A DNA stretch of 64,000 nucleotides from Lonicera japonica (Eukaryota; Streptophyta; Magnoliopsida; Dipsacales; Caprifoliaceae). A program made the position numbers and the translations under genes. The DNA is taken from the NCBI GenBank assembly GCA_021464415.1, contig JAKCWG010000903.1, positions 62,001-126,000 on the forward strand. The letters run 5' to 3'. The notes under the pieces were generated by a model. That model had not been told where the DNA came from, ran no database searches, and saw nothing but the letters and a program-made list of their open reading frames with translations. Numbering within the stretch: the stretch's first letter is position 1; each line of letters opens with the position of its first letter. Below are positions 23,807-36,690 of the stretch, piece after piece.

Positions 23807-26443
23807 ATGGTGAGTTTGATTTTTTCCTGTCTTACTATGTCGTATCTATATACATTGAATCTATATATAATTTTATTGCCATTACTTTGTATATATTTAT
23901 GCATGTTTGTAATTGCATGACCAATCTGGCGATGATTTCTTTAAACTGATTATTAATTTCTATATATTAATTGCACTTACCTTTGTAAACTGATTATTAA
24001 GATGTGAGTTACATTCGATTTGATACTCAAATTGACCATTATTATTTGAAAAATATCAAAGGCGGAGTGTCCTTAATGAAAAATGCCCTAGTTATTTGGG
24101 GGGGTGGGTGGGTTACAAATTGTAAAGCAAATCCTCCATGTTTTAGGTGGAAGAAGTTAGGTAGTAGTTTTTCTTTTTCTTTTTTGTTGTTACTCTTGCA
24201 TGTAATTGTATGTATATAGAACCTTTACCTTTCACCTTTGTACATCCCAATGATTTGAATATTGTTTCATAGTTGTTGACTTGTTGTATCCATGTCTGCG
24301 TGGGACCTACTAAGGTCCAATTATTTTGAATCCGAATATATAATTTTTTTGGTTGTTGTTGTAGTTACACTCTTGTAGCTTAAAAATAACTAAGAGATTG
24401 ATCCTGGGAATACCTCGGAAAACGACATGAAAAACAATACCAACGCATTTGACAACTTTGCGGGGTCTTAAATTCTACAACTACAAAACACTTCCTATTA
24501 CGCTCCTTCCAAGTAAAGAGAAGTAGAAGGATTTAATGTAGAAAGGACCACTATTACTCTTTCAACTCAATACAACACCACCATTGAGTCAGCATCCAGA
24601 GTCTCAAGAACACCCAAAAAAAAGTTCCTTTTTATTCTTAGTTATTATTTATTAATAAAGGTTTCATTTCCGAAAAAAAAACATAATCAATAACAAAAAA
24701 GAAGTTTTCGATGCCTCTAACTATCTATCATGATGGTTGGGGTCTAAAAACTGGATTCAAAACTCTAGCTCACCTGAAGAGACTATGTAGCCAGCCGGAG
24801 ACTCCTCACGAGACTTTGGATCCCTGGAAATTGAACCCCAGAAGAAGTGGAACAACAAGAAACATCTGCAAATCACCTCCCAACTTGGAAGAAAACATGA
24901 GAAAGAAATTTAGCCCGAATCTAGCTTACACAAGTCCATTTTGTGAGTAAAACTTGCATCAGCTGACCTCCTTCCGAATTTGTTGGGAGTCCGAATCTAG
25001 CTTGGATAACCTTCTTTCACATTCTATTACCTTCTAAAGCAAACTTCTACAACCGCTTTCACTCAAGGCCTTACTATTAAGACTGTGAGATCCTTTATTC
25101 CAGTAGTTCCCTTCATGATAGGTCTGCAAACTACTCCCCACATTTCAAACTTTTTTTCCTCTTGAAAAGAGTTCAAAGTCTAATAGGCACTCGTAATCTG
25201 AGATGGAGAGAGTAATAGATATCGGTACATTTTGTGGTCACTGGGCCGAGTTACAAAGAGCCTTCTTTTTATTTTTTATTTTTTTGTGGGGGGCGGGGTG
25301 GCTTGGGTGAACTTGGAGTTGGTCTAAACAAGGGGCTGGATAAATGGGTTGAGCAGAAGTCCAGAAAATAGAATGGCAGGGATCTCAGAGAATTTAGTGA
25401 AGGTCCTCTTACAGCCTTTAGCAAGTGTGGCCCGAATTTTCCACTGTTGATGAATTAATATTTTTGAAATCTGGTGATCTTCATCATTCATCTGAATCTG
25501 AATTTAAAACTGAAAGAAAGCAACAACAATTTTGTAAACTTGTAGATACATTCATTCAATGGGCAAATACTTTTGTCACAGTCAAAGTCATACAACATCT
25601 ACCAAGAGTTTTAGCATCCATTGCAGTTACTTTTTGACGTAATGTAGATACTCTTGATTTGTTTAAAATGTATATGAACAGATAAAAATCAACAGGCCAC
25701 ATTATCTGTTAGAAAAACGACATTCATGTGAAACGGTGTCATTTTTGGAGACCCTTTGTCCCGAAGTCAAATTAGCTGCAAATCTAAATATGTACAACAA
25801 ATTACATAATGTTGCATGTATTATGTAGGTGGGAAATGGTGTTGGCTCGCTCTCTGATGATGAAACAGAAGCTCCGGCTATAATGACATTTGAAGAGTTG
25901 ATGACATCCCAAAAACCAGTAATATTGAGTCACGATGAGTTCTGCAAAATTGTTATGGGGTGTGCTGCAATGTACACTCCTCATCCTCGTCCTGTCCAAC
26001 CTGCTCTTCCTCTTGATGATCCGAATGCGGAGACTATAGTTTCGGTATACAGGATCAACGACCTTTCACACCAGGAGCTCAGCCGCGAGATTTACTGTCG
26101 CACCATTGGGTACCTATTGGCAGGATATATGGTGGGTTTGGATGATGGTTTTAGCGTCGTGGTTGTCAGTGGCAAACAAAAGTCCATTGATAAACACAAG
26201 AGGCTAATGCTTAAGCGTATAAATTGGGCGGCTGTGAAAAAATCTCAAAATACAGAAGAAGAAGAAAACAAGAAGAATGAGGTCAATAAATGCGTGTTGC
26301 TTTGGGAGGGGAGCGCTGCAAAACGGAGCTTCATTAACTTTACAGCATATGAGTGCAAGACTGAAGCTGAGGCTCGACAGGTGTGTATTGAAGCAGGCAT
26401 TGCTGACTATTGGGAACTCGCAGTTAACTACTCAGCAGACTAA
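23807..26443 (+). CDS. Short PRP3-like protein (Prp3_C/DUF1115 domain), two exons
   Basis: Exon 1 contributes only the start codon (ATG 23807-23809), followed at once by donor GTGAGT. Acceptor TATGTAG precedes exon 2 at 25829-26443. The 2-kb intron is inferred. The product is 205 residues. Residues 66-80 read DDPNAETIVSVYRIN, then FSVVVVSGKQKSIDKHKRLM, LKRINWAAVKK and NKCVLLWEGSAAKRSF, ending ADYWELAVNYSAD. This is the C-terminal domain of PRP3, a U4/U6 snRNP protein of the spliceosome (the Arabidopsis homologue is RDM16, also linked to DNA methylation). Full-length PRP3 is several times longer. Here the central and N-terminal parts are absent, replaced by about 65 residues I do not recognise (acidic, then FEELMTSQKPVILSHDEFCK). 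The frame is fully open, so it may be expressed. It could be a truncated duplicate with a new first exon, or part of a longer gene whose other exons I missed. Confidence 0.82.
23810..25828 (+). other. Large first intron of the PRP3-like gene
   Basis: It begins GTGAGTTTGATTTTTTCC and ends GCATGTATTATGTAG. It is T-rich, particularly in the first 600 bases, as plant introns are. 24711-24950 and 25425-25637 are open in one frame but show no recognisable protein. No transposon edges were resolved within it. Confidence 0.6.
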
Positions 26444-27300
26444 TAGTAGCTTAAAGAGTTTTCTGGTTTTTGTATATTATAGCTGGTTTGCTTTCCTCGA
26501 GTGAATGACATATATAGCTAGGATTTTAAGTTGCTGTTATGAATGATTCTGTGTGTGCCTATTCGATTGGGGCATCATTTTTCAAAAATCAGTTATGCCT
26601 ATTATTATATTAATTGACTTGTGCACCCTATTTATGGAGATTACTGTACTTTGAATTCGTTTTCTATTATATATTATGCTATTAATTAACCTAGTACCAG
26701 AAAGCTTCAAAGGGACATGTTCATTTTGTTTTTTATAATAGTTTCTTGTCATGAATGTGTATGTTTTCCTTCTAGTAAATTGGTTGAATGTAAATATGTT
26801 AGTTAATCTTTTATTCTTTTCAAAAGGGTGCTAAAATTGATTGTTTTAGGTGCCTGTACTAACACCCATTTTCCTTCTAGCAAAATGGTTCTGTTTTTTT
26901 TTTCTCCTACGAGTTCACGTACAGGGACGTGTTTAGGCGTGCAGTGATGCTCTCCAAGACATTGGTTAGTGTGGTAGGTTCATCACGGATAGACTTTACA
27001 CAGAGTCTACTTTCTAAACAATGCATAGATGATCACAAAGTCTATTTACTAACCAATGCATAGATGATCATAATGAGAAAATGTTTCTATGCATTTCATA
27101 CATGATGATATTCAACCAAAGTAACACATTATTTCATGTTAGATTGAGGACTTCGTTCACAATATGTTTTAGCCGTAAAGATAATTTTCAATTTTTGTTC
27201 ACCTAAAAGGATTTACCCCCTTTTTTGAATAGTCGATTATACATTTACTACAATATTTTATTTCTTTATTACTATTGATAGTTGTTAATCCTACTTTTTT
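26444..27300. other. 3' flank of the PRP3-like gene
   Basis: No gene was seen. The sequence after the stop is T-rich and probably holds the 3' UTR. At 27004-27080 a roughly 37-bp unit occurs twice (ATGCATAGATGATCA with TCTA and TCTAAACA or TTACTAACCA in front). Confidence 0.5.
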
Positions 27301-27309
27301 CGGGATCTA

Positions 27310-27547
27310 GTTTTATTGCAAAAATGAATTTGCACTTTTTTTTTTCTCAAACTTGGACCCTATTTTACTGTAAAAAGTGGATTTGCACCTATTTATTTCT
27401 CAGAATTTGACCATGTTTTACTACAAGAGTGGGTTAATTAGCACCTAGGTCTTTCCCAAAATTGGATCTTATTTACTACAAAAGTGGATTTGCACCAAAT
27501 TCATTCTCAAATTTGGACCTTCCAAATTTTCGACCCTATTTTATTGC
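27310..27547. repeat. Degenerate minisatellite, about 53-bp unit, four and a half copies
   Basis: Units begin near 27310, 27362, 27415, 27470 and 27521. Most carry a variant of TTTTACTRCAAAAGTGGATTT and TTTGCACC, then TTCTCA and TTGGACC. They diverge by roughly a fifth from one another, so the array is old. Confidence 0.75.
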
Positions 27548-28100
27548 TAAGACATGTTTACAGCATTTGTGCCGGAGTTTCAGTGAGATCTTAGAACTCT
27601 GGTAGTTGTTGCTAGAGGTCCAGTGGTAGTTGTTGGAGCTCTAGGAGTGGGGGTTGTGGTGGTGACCAATAGTGTCTAAAAGTTTTTTTTGTAAAAAAAG
27701 AGAAAAAATGAACAACGGATATTTCAGGTAAAGAAAAAAGAATGTCCTTATTTTGGAATAAAAATGTAAGGTATCCTTCCATTGAATATATAATTATGGA
27801 GGAAGCTATTTTAACCCATTGCCTCATGTGTCCTCAAACCATACTACATAGCCGAAGTGTATGTCACCCTAGAGCTATTAAAAATTTCCAAACTAGCAGA
27901 ACTATAGTATGAAAGTATTTTTCTCAAATGTAGACTTTTATGTAACTAGGGTGGTGATAAATGCACCCCCCATATTTCATCACAAGCAACCATCCCATTA
28001 CTTAAACCTTAATTAAAACATAATTACATTGTTAATTTAAACATATAATTTTTTTTCTTTAAATTGTTGCACACCCCCTCCCCCTCATTAGCCCTAATGT
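27548..28100. other. Spacer without recognised features
   Basis: Mixed AT-rich DNA. There is a GT-rich run at 27600-27665 and a CCCCCTCCCCCTC run near 28073. I see no gene or element edge. Confidence 0.4.
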
Positions 28101-28269
28101 TGCACATCCCCCTCTCTTGCCTTTGTTCTCCATTCTCCCTCACCATCTTTGTCTCACGGTTGTAGAGACCCTAATTTGTGACTATACTGGAACTTCATGC
28201 TACACCTTCACACCCATGTATTCATGACACAAAATAAAGTTTTTAAGTATCTTTGGAAAATTTCTAGGG

Positions 28270-29245
28270 CTAATGTCACACCACTCCTGCAGCACCAGAC
28301 CTACCGCACGCCCTCTGTTGCACTACCAATGCTGCACCTACCCTGCAGCACCGCCCTTGCCGCGCGGTAGTGCCGCACCCTACCTCCACACCTCCTTTGC
28401 CGCATGCTGCTTCCGTAGCTATACGCCACAGGCTATCTGCCGCACCCCAGTGCCGCAGGCTCCTGTCGCACGCCCCTCTTTGTTTAGTTTGAACGTGATT
28501 TTTGTTTATAAATATGGCCCTTGGGGTGCCATTTGAGTATCATGCAAGCTAGAGTGATTTGAGATATAGAAATTCATTCTAGACAATTTATAGAGAGTTT
28601 CAGAGAGAGAAAGTAAACTTAAAGAGAGAAGAAGCTTAAAGAATAAGTAGACTAGAAGAAGGAAGATCATTACAAGAAGGCAAGACTTTTTATTTTATTT
28701 TTAGCGCATCAAATACGCATTTTTATAACTCATCTGAATTTCAATTGTGAAATTTGATACAAGTATTAATATGAAAATTAAATAATTTGCAAAGAAGTTC
28801 TCTGTTTTCAAAACAAGCCCTTTTTTTCTAAGTTTTACAGGAAAACTAAAATATGTTTTGACACATTTTCAAAACAAAACTCCCACAAAAATACATTTTT
28901 CAAACACGTGGAACTACGAGATTATGATTTTATTCTACGAATGAATACGTAAGCGCTTACAAAGCTCGAGTCTCATTTTATAAACACTATTTTAAATTGA
29001 ATTATCTGAAAGGATTATTTTGGAAACAATTCAAACTACTTGCAAGATATGTAAATAGGAATTAAATACATGATCCATTAAGAGACCGAAAGGACGGATT
29101 GGGTACCTAATACATTCCCAATTCGTAACATACTTCCCGAACCCTAGCAATGAAGTTTATAATCTCTGGTTTCAAAACGTATAAAAGATAATCTGATCCC
29201 TGATTATCTTTTATACAATCTTTTGTTTGTTTTTCTTATAAAACA
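28270..29245 (+). mobile_element. Tat/Ogre-like LTR with decayed primer site
   Basis: TTATAAATATGGCCC at about 28506 is a TATA box followed by an R-like region. TTAAGAGACCGAAAGG with CCCAATTCGTAAC (about 29077-29128) and the end TTTGTTTG...AAAACAAAC match the LTR at 50860-51903. The primer site after it reads CTACTGACTA instead of CTGGCGACTC, so it has decayed. The left limit is uncertain. 28280-28460 is unusually GC-rich, with repeated GCCGCA and GCAGCAC words. Confidence 0.6.
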
Positions 29246-30526
29246 AACTACTGACTATAAAAACATGTATTTTCTAAAACAAATTTCAAAACGAGAAAGA
29301 ATCTTTCGGGATTCGAAAAAGGCCAGATTCTCACAGAGGCAACTCTATTAGGGATTCTTGAGAACTAAGCTCTTATATAATGGATCATATATTTAATTCC
29401 TATTATTTATTAGATATAGCTATTGCAAGTCTTAGTCTTAGCATAACATAGATGCAATCTAGGTAGATACCTTGATGTCTTTATTTGTTAATTATGCGAG
29501 GAAAATTATTTTCTCAATTAAAATTTTGCAAAATACCATAAGAAATCCTAAAGCATTAATTAATAAAGAACAGTCATATTGTTATTTTGTATGCACTCAC
29601 GTACTGTCATGCATTTTTGTGAGAGTCGTGACTAGGCTATGGACTTGCGGGTCTACATTAGCCAATAGCGTCTGGAACCACTCTCCTTGGCCCAGTACCG
29701 TACTGAGGTATATAGAGCGATTTACCCCTCATGTACCCACTAGAAGTATATCAAAAGGTCCTTACATGTATTTGCACCCTTGAGGTATATCGTAAGACCT
29801 GCCAAATAGGAGGGAGTCTTAAACCTTACCCTATTCAACCACGCTTGCATATAGGAGAGTCAGCTTAGAACACATAAAATTTTCTGCATTGTTTTAATGA
29901 CCGACAATAGTGAGAACTGAGTGAACAAAGGCCTTGTCAATCATACCATTAGGGTTTTGGCAGGTATGGCCGGAGGCTGCCCAACTTCCGCCGTAAAAAT
30001 TCACGAAGACTAATAATCTTCGTAATTTCCCTTTCACTAGTTCCATGAACAAAGTAACTCATTAGGAAAGAATTTTTCATCTTTTAAAAATGATTTTTTA
30101 GAAATCCTTTCAAAATGATTTTCAAATTCAGAAGCTAAAAGAACCCAAGGAATTCATATTCCTACCTGGCTTCTAAACGAGGCTCTCAAGTTGTTACTGT
30201 GTGGTTTGTTTTCGATCTCACCTAACAGAAAATATTTTTACATGTTTAAGCGTATTCTCGATTGATATATGTCCAAATAAAATCCTACAATTTCTAAAGG
30301 ATATATATATATATATATTCTTTGTTTTTCGGGAGAATATACGCGAATGGATTTGTCCTTCTTTTTCATATCAAACACCCATCCAATCTGGCATCTGTCT
30401 GGCCAGAAGGGATAGTACTGGAAGGTTGGCTAGACCCGAATCACTGAACAACGTGGCGCAATAGGCACCTACCTGAATAGGAAACAATGGGTTCAATAAT
30501 GTAGCGGATCCGCCACCCATTCCTTT
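29246..30526. other. Probable decayed internal region of the Tat/Ogre-like element
   Basis: No ORF with a recognisable domain was seen. The first 100 bases parallel 51904-52010 (both end in a TTCTCACAG block). An (AT)n run lies at 30301-30318. It ends where the chromovirus LTR begins. Confidence 0.4.
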
Positions 30527-33236
30527 TGTAACACTCCGTGTTTCGATAGGTGTATTCTAATTAATTAAGTTAGCTATTTGTCCGATTCATTCGTGGACTT
30601 AGACAAGTCCGAACGTTCCCACACGTCACTTTGGTGTTATGGATAAAATCTAAAACATTTGATTTGATTCGGAATTAGTTTGAGCAATTTGGTGCATTAC
30701 TTGAAAATTTTGGTGTATTCTTGAATTTTCAAATTTTCCTACTTTTCTTATGTTCGGTTTATTGACCTAGTAAGGTCTGAATTGAGGTTTATCTTTTCCG
30801 ACGCGTCATATTATAGTTATTAAACCATCCTATAAAGTTTCATTAGATTCAGACTTCATTTAAGCATTTTTAAGTATTTAGTGGAATCAAATTATGTTTT
30901 TTTAAACGTTAACAATTCCTCAAATTCTCGTTTGTGATTTCAGAACATTCAGACCTTTGAATTTCGTTACGTATTTTCTAACGTATCATAAATATGTGTT
31001 AGAAGTAATCTGGAGCGTTTTGTCGCATTCGGATTTGAAATAAGCAATTTCAAAGGCGTTTTTAGAATCGGGAATATTTGCTTGACGTTTTAGACCAATC
31101 AATTTTGGAGACTCGTAACTTTCTTATCCTTTATCCAAATACAACTCAGCCAACTCCTTTAGTTTCATCATATATCCGCCTACAACTTTCGTGTTTTGAC
31201 CAAAATCTAGTTCACACTCCCCGATGGTCAAAACAGAGTGCGAAGTAAGCCCACTAGCAAAAATCAGATTATACTGAATTTCGGCATAGCACTGTCTTCG
31301 ACCAAATTCTGGTATTAATATATCACAAATTTGGAGAAACTTTCTCTTGTGTTGTAGAACTTTGAATTATCTTTCTGTTGATATAAAGATCATGCCAATC
31401 GGAATTCCGAGCAAAACGTTATGGCCAAATTACGAACAGTGCACCAGAACACATTTGGTAAATCGGGTTTGACCGAGTCAACTTGTTTTGTTTCTCCTTT
31501 GACCAATTTTGACCATCTTCTTCACTTCTAAAAAAACCATTTTAAACCCTTGAGACCCGAGGAAAAACATATACACTTGTAAAGAGAGAAATGGTGAGTA
31601 ATGAAGGGACAATATGCTATTCCAAGCTCAAATCAAACCGAAATCACTCATTTCCCTAGTTTTTCGCCTGGTGAATCCATTTTCGAGGTCTGTTTTCTCG
31701 ATTGGTGGCTGTAGGTGGTCACTTTGGGGATCTCCATTTTTGTCCAGAAGTATTAAGGTGGGAACTTCCCCTCTTTTCTTCAATTCCTTGATTTAAATGG
31801 TTGATTGAGTAGTAATACTAGACTTTCGGTAATGAAATCGTATTTTTCCTTGCATGTTTGTGGTTCAAACTTGTTAAATAAGATCTGAACCTATAGATGG
31901 GTATTATATGTTCTGTAGTTGATGAACAAAAAGGCTCATTATAATGGATGTTGCTATACTAGTGTTACTTTGGGATTTTGGTACCGAAATAGCTTGATAC
32001 ACCACACGTATGTCTAATAATTGGGATTTTTGCACAAATCACCTTATTCCCTGAGTATACATAATTTTAAAATCATATTTAAACTTTTGGTTAAACATGC
32101 ATGAGGTGTTTTATGGTATTACTAGCCGGTCTAGTAATATTTCCTCTTACTAGTCTTCACTAAATGTTTGGAATTAAGAAATTTGGTTAGTACAAGTGTG
32201 ATTCATGGATAAATATGAGATTTTGGATTATGTTTACTATTATTGTTGGTTTTATTGTTGGCCATTTTCGGTATAATAATGGGTTATATAAAAGAAAAGT
32301 GATATTCTACAAAATTATTTAGTGTTAAAGTAAAAAAGACTATTTTTATTGTTCTTGAAATTTTAAAACACATGGAATGAAATGTTGATATTATAAATAT
32401 TGCCTTGAGCACAATTACTAGCTAGTGATTTTTTATTATATTTGAGATTGTTGGAACCAGATAAACACCGATATTGAAATGCTTGTATTTTATTATTCAA
32501 CAGGCCCATGGTAAAGATGGGATGCCGATAAATATGGTTACAAGTGCACTGACCCATGGTAAGATGGGGTGCATATGTGAGTAGTATATTTCGTCTAGTA
32601 CCGGTATTAAGTTGAGGAGGAGGAGGAGGTGGATGGATGTTTATACAGTTATCATGTGGGATACGTATTGATAATTAATAAAATTATATTGATGCTTTAT
32701 GTATAGTTTTCCTATAAATTGTTATAATCGGGAATTTTGTTAATAATTGAATTGTGAACTCTCTCATATTGTGGTACAGTCATGCATTGCATTTTCCCTT
32801 TTCCTATAGTTCCCACTGGGCCATTTGTCACTTATGCCCTCATTTTCCTTTCAGGTACACTTCGTGTCTCGGGTAGAGGTCGTCGAGCAGGTCTGAGTTC
32901 ATCTTAAAGTCTTCTCTGATGCCCCTATAGAATTAGTTGTTGCATTATCCTAATTTGTAGTAGTTGTAACTTCTATCTAAGTTTGAGTACTTGTACTATC
33001 TATGGATGTACTAGTTGTATTTATCGAATTTGGATTGTAATGGATTTGAGAAGTATTCTATATTTCCGCGTTGTTTATTAAACATGATGGATTTCTTAGT
33101 ATTTATAAATACTTCATGCCGAATTTTTATTAGATTTCTCTACTTTGTTCAATTTATCAGTTATGTCTTTTTGTTTATCTACTGTTAATTAGACACAGCA
33201 TCCATTAACAACTGCTTAATTAGGCGGGTTGTTACA
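30527..33236 (+). mobile_element. Chromovirus 5' LTR (C1), plus strand
   Basis: It starts TGTAACACTCCGTGTTTCG and ends TTAGGCGGGTTGTTACA, 2710 bp, followed directly by a primer site. This sets the sense direction for the family: sense LTRs begin TGTAACACYCC. Shared sense blocks include ACAACTTTCGTGTTTTGACC near 31180 and AAAGATCATGCCAATCGG near 31386. No matching 3' LTR was found on this strand in the window. The left flank is CCTTT. Confidence 0.85.
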
Positions 33237-33251
33237 GTTGGTATCAGAGGC
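33237..33251 (+). other. Primer binding site (initiator tRNA-Met type)
   Basis: GTTGGTATCAGAGGC follows the LTR end immediately. TGGTATCAGAGC is the usual plant PBS for tRNA-iMet; one base differs. Confidence 0.88.
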
Positions 33252-36200
33252 AATAGGTTCAAATTCCTTTCGCCATGGGAAAATAGGCAGATTAAAATCT
33301 TGCGTTTCCATTCTGCCTTGACCTTTGGAAAGTTGAGTTTTACTCTTAGTAGGCACAGGTGATTGATGAGTTATATTATAGTCAACCGCCGGCCAACGGA
33401 TGACTATCTTATAAAGCACTAGTCTACTGCAGCTAACTAAAGTTGAACACGAGCACCCACAATTTCTCTTTAGAGTTTTACATGAATCGTATTCTCGGAA
33501 TATCTTCAGTTTTGACCTAATTTGGGATTTTTTTGAGTATGGAAGGTGGATTAACTTGCCTTGTTCTCAAGACTTATGCATGATAGCTAGGAGTATGGTT
33601 TAAGTCTAATTTGGAATACTACCTCCTACAATTCGAATATTCTCGTTCTTGAGATCTTGAGTGGTTTATTGGTTTTTGTCTTCTTACCATCCGTTTTAAG
33701 TACGTTGGCCGTTGGTGTCAATCCACGTACCCCCTCATACGTGTGCAAGTTAGTGAATAAATAGTACTTACATTTTAATGTATAAGAGTCTTTCCAGTGT
33801 TTTTTGTTGGCAAATATTACATGCATAACTAATGGAATACTTGCTTTTGAAATTTTTTTATATCTTGATGGGAAATAATATGTAACACGCGAATAATTAC
33901 CTTCAACATTGATACTAGAAAGTGATGTTTGGACACACAAGACTACAGCGTGTTTTGTTTTGATTTTTCATTACTTCACGTATATAAGAGTATATTTTTA
34001 TGTTTATTGGGAATCATATTTTGAAAACTTGTGGTCTAAACAAATAGTGTTTGCCAAAGTCTCTTTTGTAGTAATAATGTATTTTATAAGCAAAGTTTGC
34101 AGTTTTGGAGTGAACGCATGGAATCTTGAGTGTGTATTAAAATTTTTGTTTAAATTTCATTTTCTAGGTCAGTATTAGTCCGTCTTCCTTGATGATTAGC
34201 CCAAGTATTTAAGCGTTGAGATCTTTGTTATATTTGTTGATGGGGCTCTATCTCTGAATAATTTAATTTTGATCATTGGGGTTACTTCTTATATTTGTCT
34301 CAAGCTTTTAAAAGGCTTATTCTCTTGCTGAATATTGTATGGTGTATTGATCAATTGTACCTTCTAGCATATTCTATTATTGATTAAGTAATTGGGTAGC
34401 CTTAGCATTTTAGAAAATTCTTGCTGAATAATTTTTCTGTGTTTCTGGAACAGTGTCACCAATTTATAGTAAGTTCCTTCTAATCAGCGATGCGGTTTTA
34501 GTAGACTATTTCTTCTATGTGGGAGTATTCATTCATCATAAAGCATGTAATGTTTTAGGTTTAGTTAAGTAGTTGTTATCCAATGGTGTACAGTCTACTC
34601 TCATAATGGTTTTTCTTTTTGGGTTTGAGCATTCTAGTTATGTCTGTTATGGCCAGTCCTGTATATTGAGAGGGGACGTAAAACGATTTTCATGTTGAGT
34701 ACTAGGCATTCTGATCAACAACTTCTAATCCTTTTTCAGCAAGAAGCTTTGGGTAGCCTTTTTCTTTATAGTCCTTTCATCTCGGAAGATCATCCGATGT
34801 ATTTATCTGTGATTGAAATTGGGCCATGGTTTAGTTCTAGTTAACTCTTATTTCTCTATCTAACTATTGGAGAATATTGTTGGTCGTTAGGGTACTCAAT
34901 TGCTGAGCGATAGGTGCCATAATTTCTTTTTATGTTGTTATCTTTGGTAGTCGGTTGTTTGGCGTTTCTGGTGATCTATTGGTTGGTTAGTTTATTTGAG
35001 ATTTTAGCATATGTCATTTCATAATTTGATTAGTGGATCTTTCCTTGATATGCGACTTAGAAAATCAATTGGTTTGAGTACCTTTGCTTCTCGTGAAGTT
35101 TGTAGATCACTAATCTCTATTTTGATTTGGAATAGATCCGCGGGTTGATACTTTCTATTATTTGAATCTTTCCTTCAGTGTTCCTTATTTCATTTCCCAT
35201 ATCATCTCCGGAGTTGGGTACTCACATAGTTGTCAAGGTAATTTTTGAATAGTTGGTTTATGGAGATAAAAGTTGGGGATGCATGAGATTAAGTGGACGG
35301 TTGGAGAAAATAGTCATCAAAGAGTTCCAAAAAAATGAACTATGTAGACTCGTATATCGAGGGTTATTCTTTAAGATAGGTTTGTCATCATTAGGTCAAC
35401 TGAAAAGTTAGTCGAATTACGAGTGTATGTCATATAATATATTGGTCAGCAGGCAAAGTTCTTAATAGACATGGGCATTTTGATGGAAGTGTACTGGGAT
35501 CTTGATGGTTAACATGCAATACATAAGAACATTGGTAAGTTCATTCAATAATGTAATCTAGATTATCTAGACAACCAGTAAACCATTTAGCTAGACTCTT
35601 TGAAGACGTGCTGGTAAATAATAGCGGGGTAGCTAGTTGATAATATAAGTGGGTTAATAGATGGACACAGCTAGTAGAGGATCTTTGAGATTGCAAAAGA
35701 TTCGCCCAATCCCAAAATTATTTGCATTTAGAGACAGTGCTGGGAGAAAGCTCAGTGCATCAATGTTCGAATTCAGAAAATTTAACATGTCTATCAATCC
35801 TGGACTGCTAAGGAAAGAGTATCATGGTGTGTGCACCAGTGGGGACAAGTGTAAATTTCAGCTTCAAGAGGCTTGGTAAAGAAGGGATTACTCGACGATA
35901 AAAACACAAAGAAAGATTCAGGAATAACCAAAACCGAGTAACTAGGGTAGCTGAAGAAGAGCGGGGTAAATTAAGGAGTTGTGCTAATATTTTTGACTAT
36001 GTCAGGAGGAAAAGCTATAAGATAAGGAGTACCGTAGTGATGAGTGTGATAAATGGATCGGCTACGAGGTGTGATGGTTATCTAAAGTTTTTCAGCTAGT
36101 TGTATGGGTTATTGACATGCTTTGCAATGATCGCAGGTCAGTGTTGTGGTTCTAAAGGAGTTAGTGCACTCAAATGAGGCATAGCAAAACCTTAGATGGT

Positions 36201-36690
36201 AAAATCTTATTAATCAGAGACTTCAATAGCTTCACTCATCGGGAGGCTACCATAGCAGATGTGTCTAGCATCAAGGTTACATAATAGATTATTGGGATAA
36301 GTGTTATTGAGTTGATTGAATCAGCAGAAGAAATTTGGGATCGTCTCAACAACCGTTGCCAATTCATTATAAAATGTAATACAATGTCGTCTTGATTTAG
36401 AGGAGTCAAGAGTTACCTTCTATGCAGAACAGGGTTGATTGGTATTGGGGTTGTTCTTGGAAGGTTAACGGTGAGATGGGTGATTTTGTCTGGTTGTATT
36501 TTCTATTGTTGCATGGTAAATGAAGGTGAAGATATCATAATCGGCGCCCGTGATTGCATTGAAAACTGTGGTATAATGTTATGCTTCTTTTGAGGTGATA
36601 AAGTTGGTGGTGAAAGAGTTGTTGGATCCATGTAATACTTGAATTATTCTAAAAAGAGAGTTAGTAGTTTATTTGAAATAAACACTTGGT
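33252..36690 (+). other. Decayed internal region, mostly unassigned
   Basis: 33360-33430 is clearly related to the minus strand of about 41920-41985, in the internal domain of the two-LTR element, so this starts as internal DNA of C1 with the gag part deleted. Beyond about 33500 I find no protein motif; 33626-33940 on the minus strand is open for 104 codons but unrecognised, as is 35661-35879 on the plus strand. Where the C1 internal DNA ends and other sequence begins cannot be seen. Confidence 0.45.
33377..33408 (+). other. Putative RNA hairpin shared with the two-LTR element
   Basis: TATAGTCA and TGACTATC flank a 16-base loop. The matching place at 41943-41975 has TTTAGTCA and TGACTAAA. 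One stem pair changed from T:A to A:T between the two, which keeps pairing. Confidence 0.45.

Noticed and set aside
24711..24950. Extra internal exon of the PRP3-like gene
   Set aside because: No similarity to PRP3 and no convincing splice sites; treated as intron.
28273..28536. 87-codon Cys/Pro/Ala-rich ORF as a secreted peptide gene
   Set aside because: The composition follows from the GC-rich repeat words. There is no signal-peptide-like start, and it lies in the U3 of an LTR.
33626..33940. 104-codon minus-strand ORF as a gene
   Set aside because: No recognisable domain, no promoter context, and it lies in decayed retroelement DNA; length alone is weak evidence.
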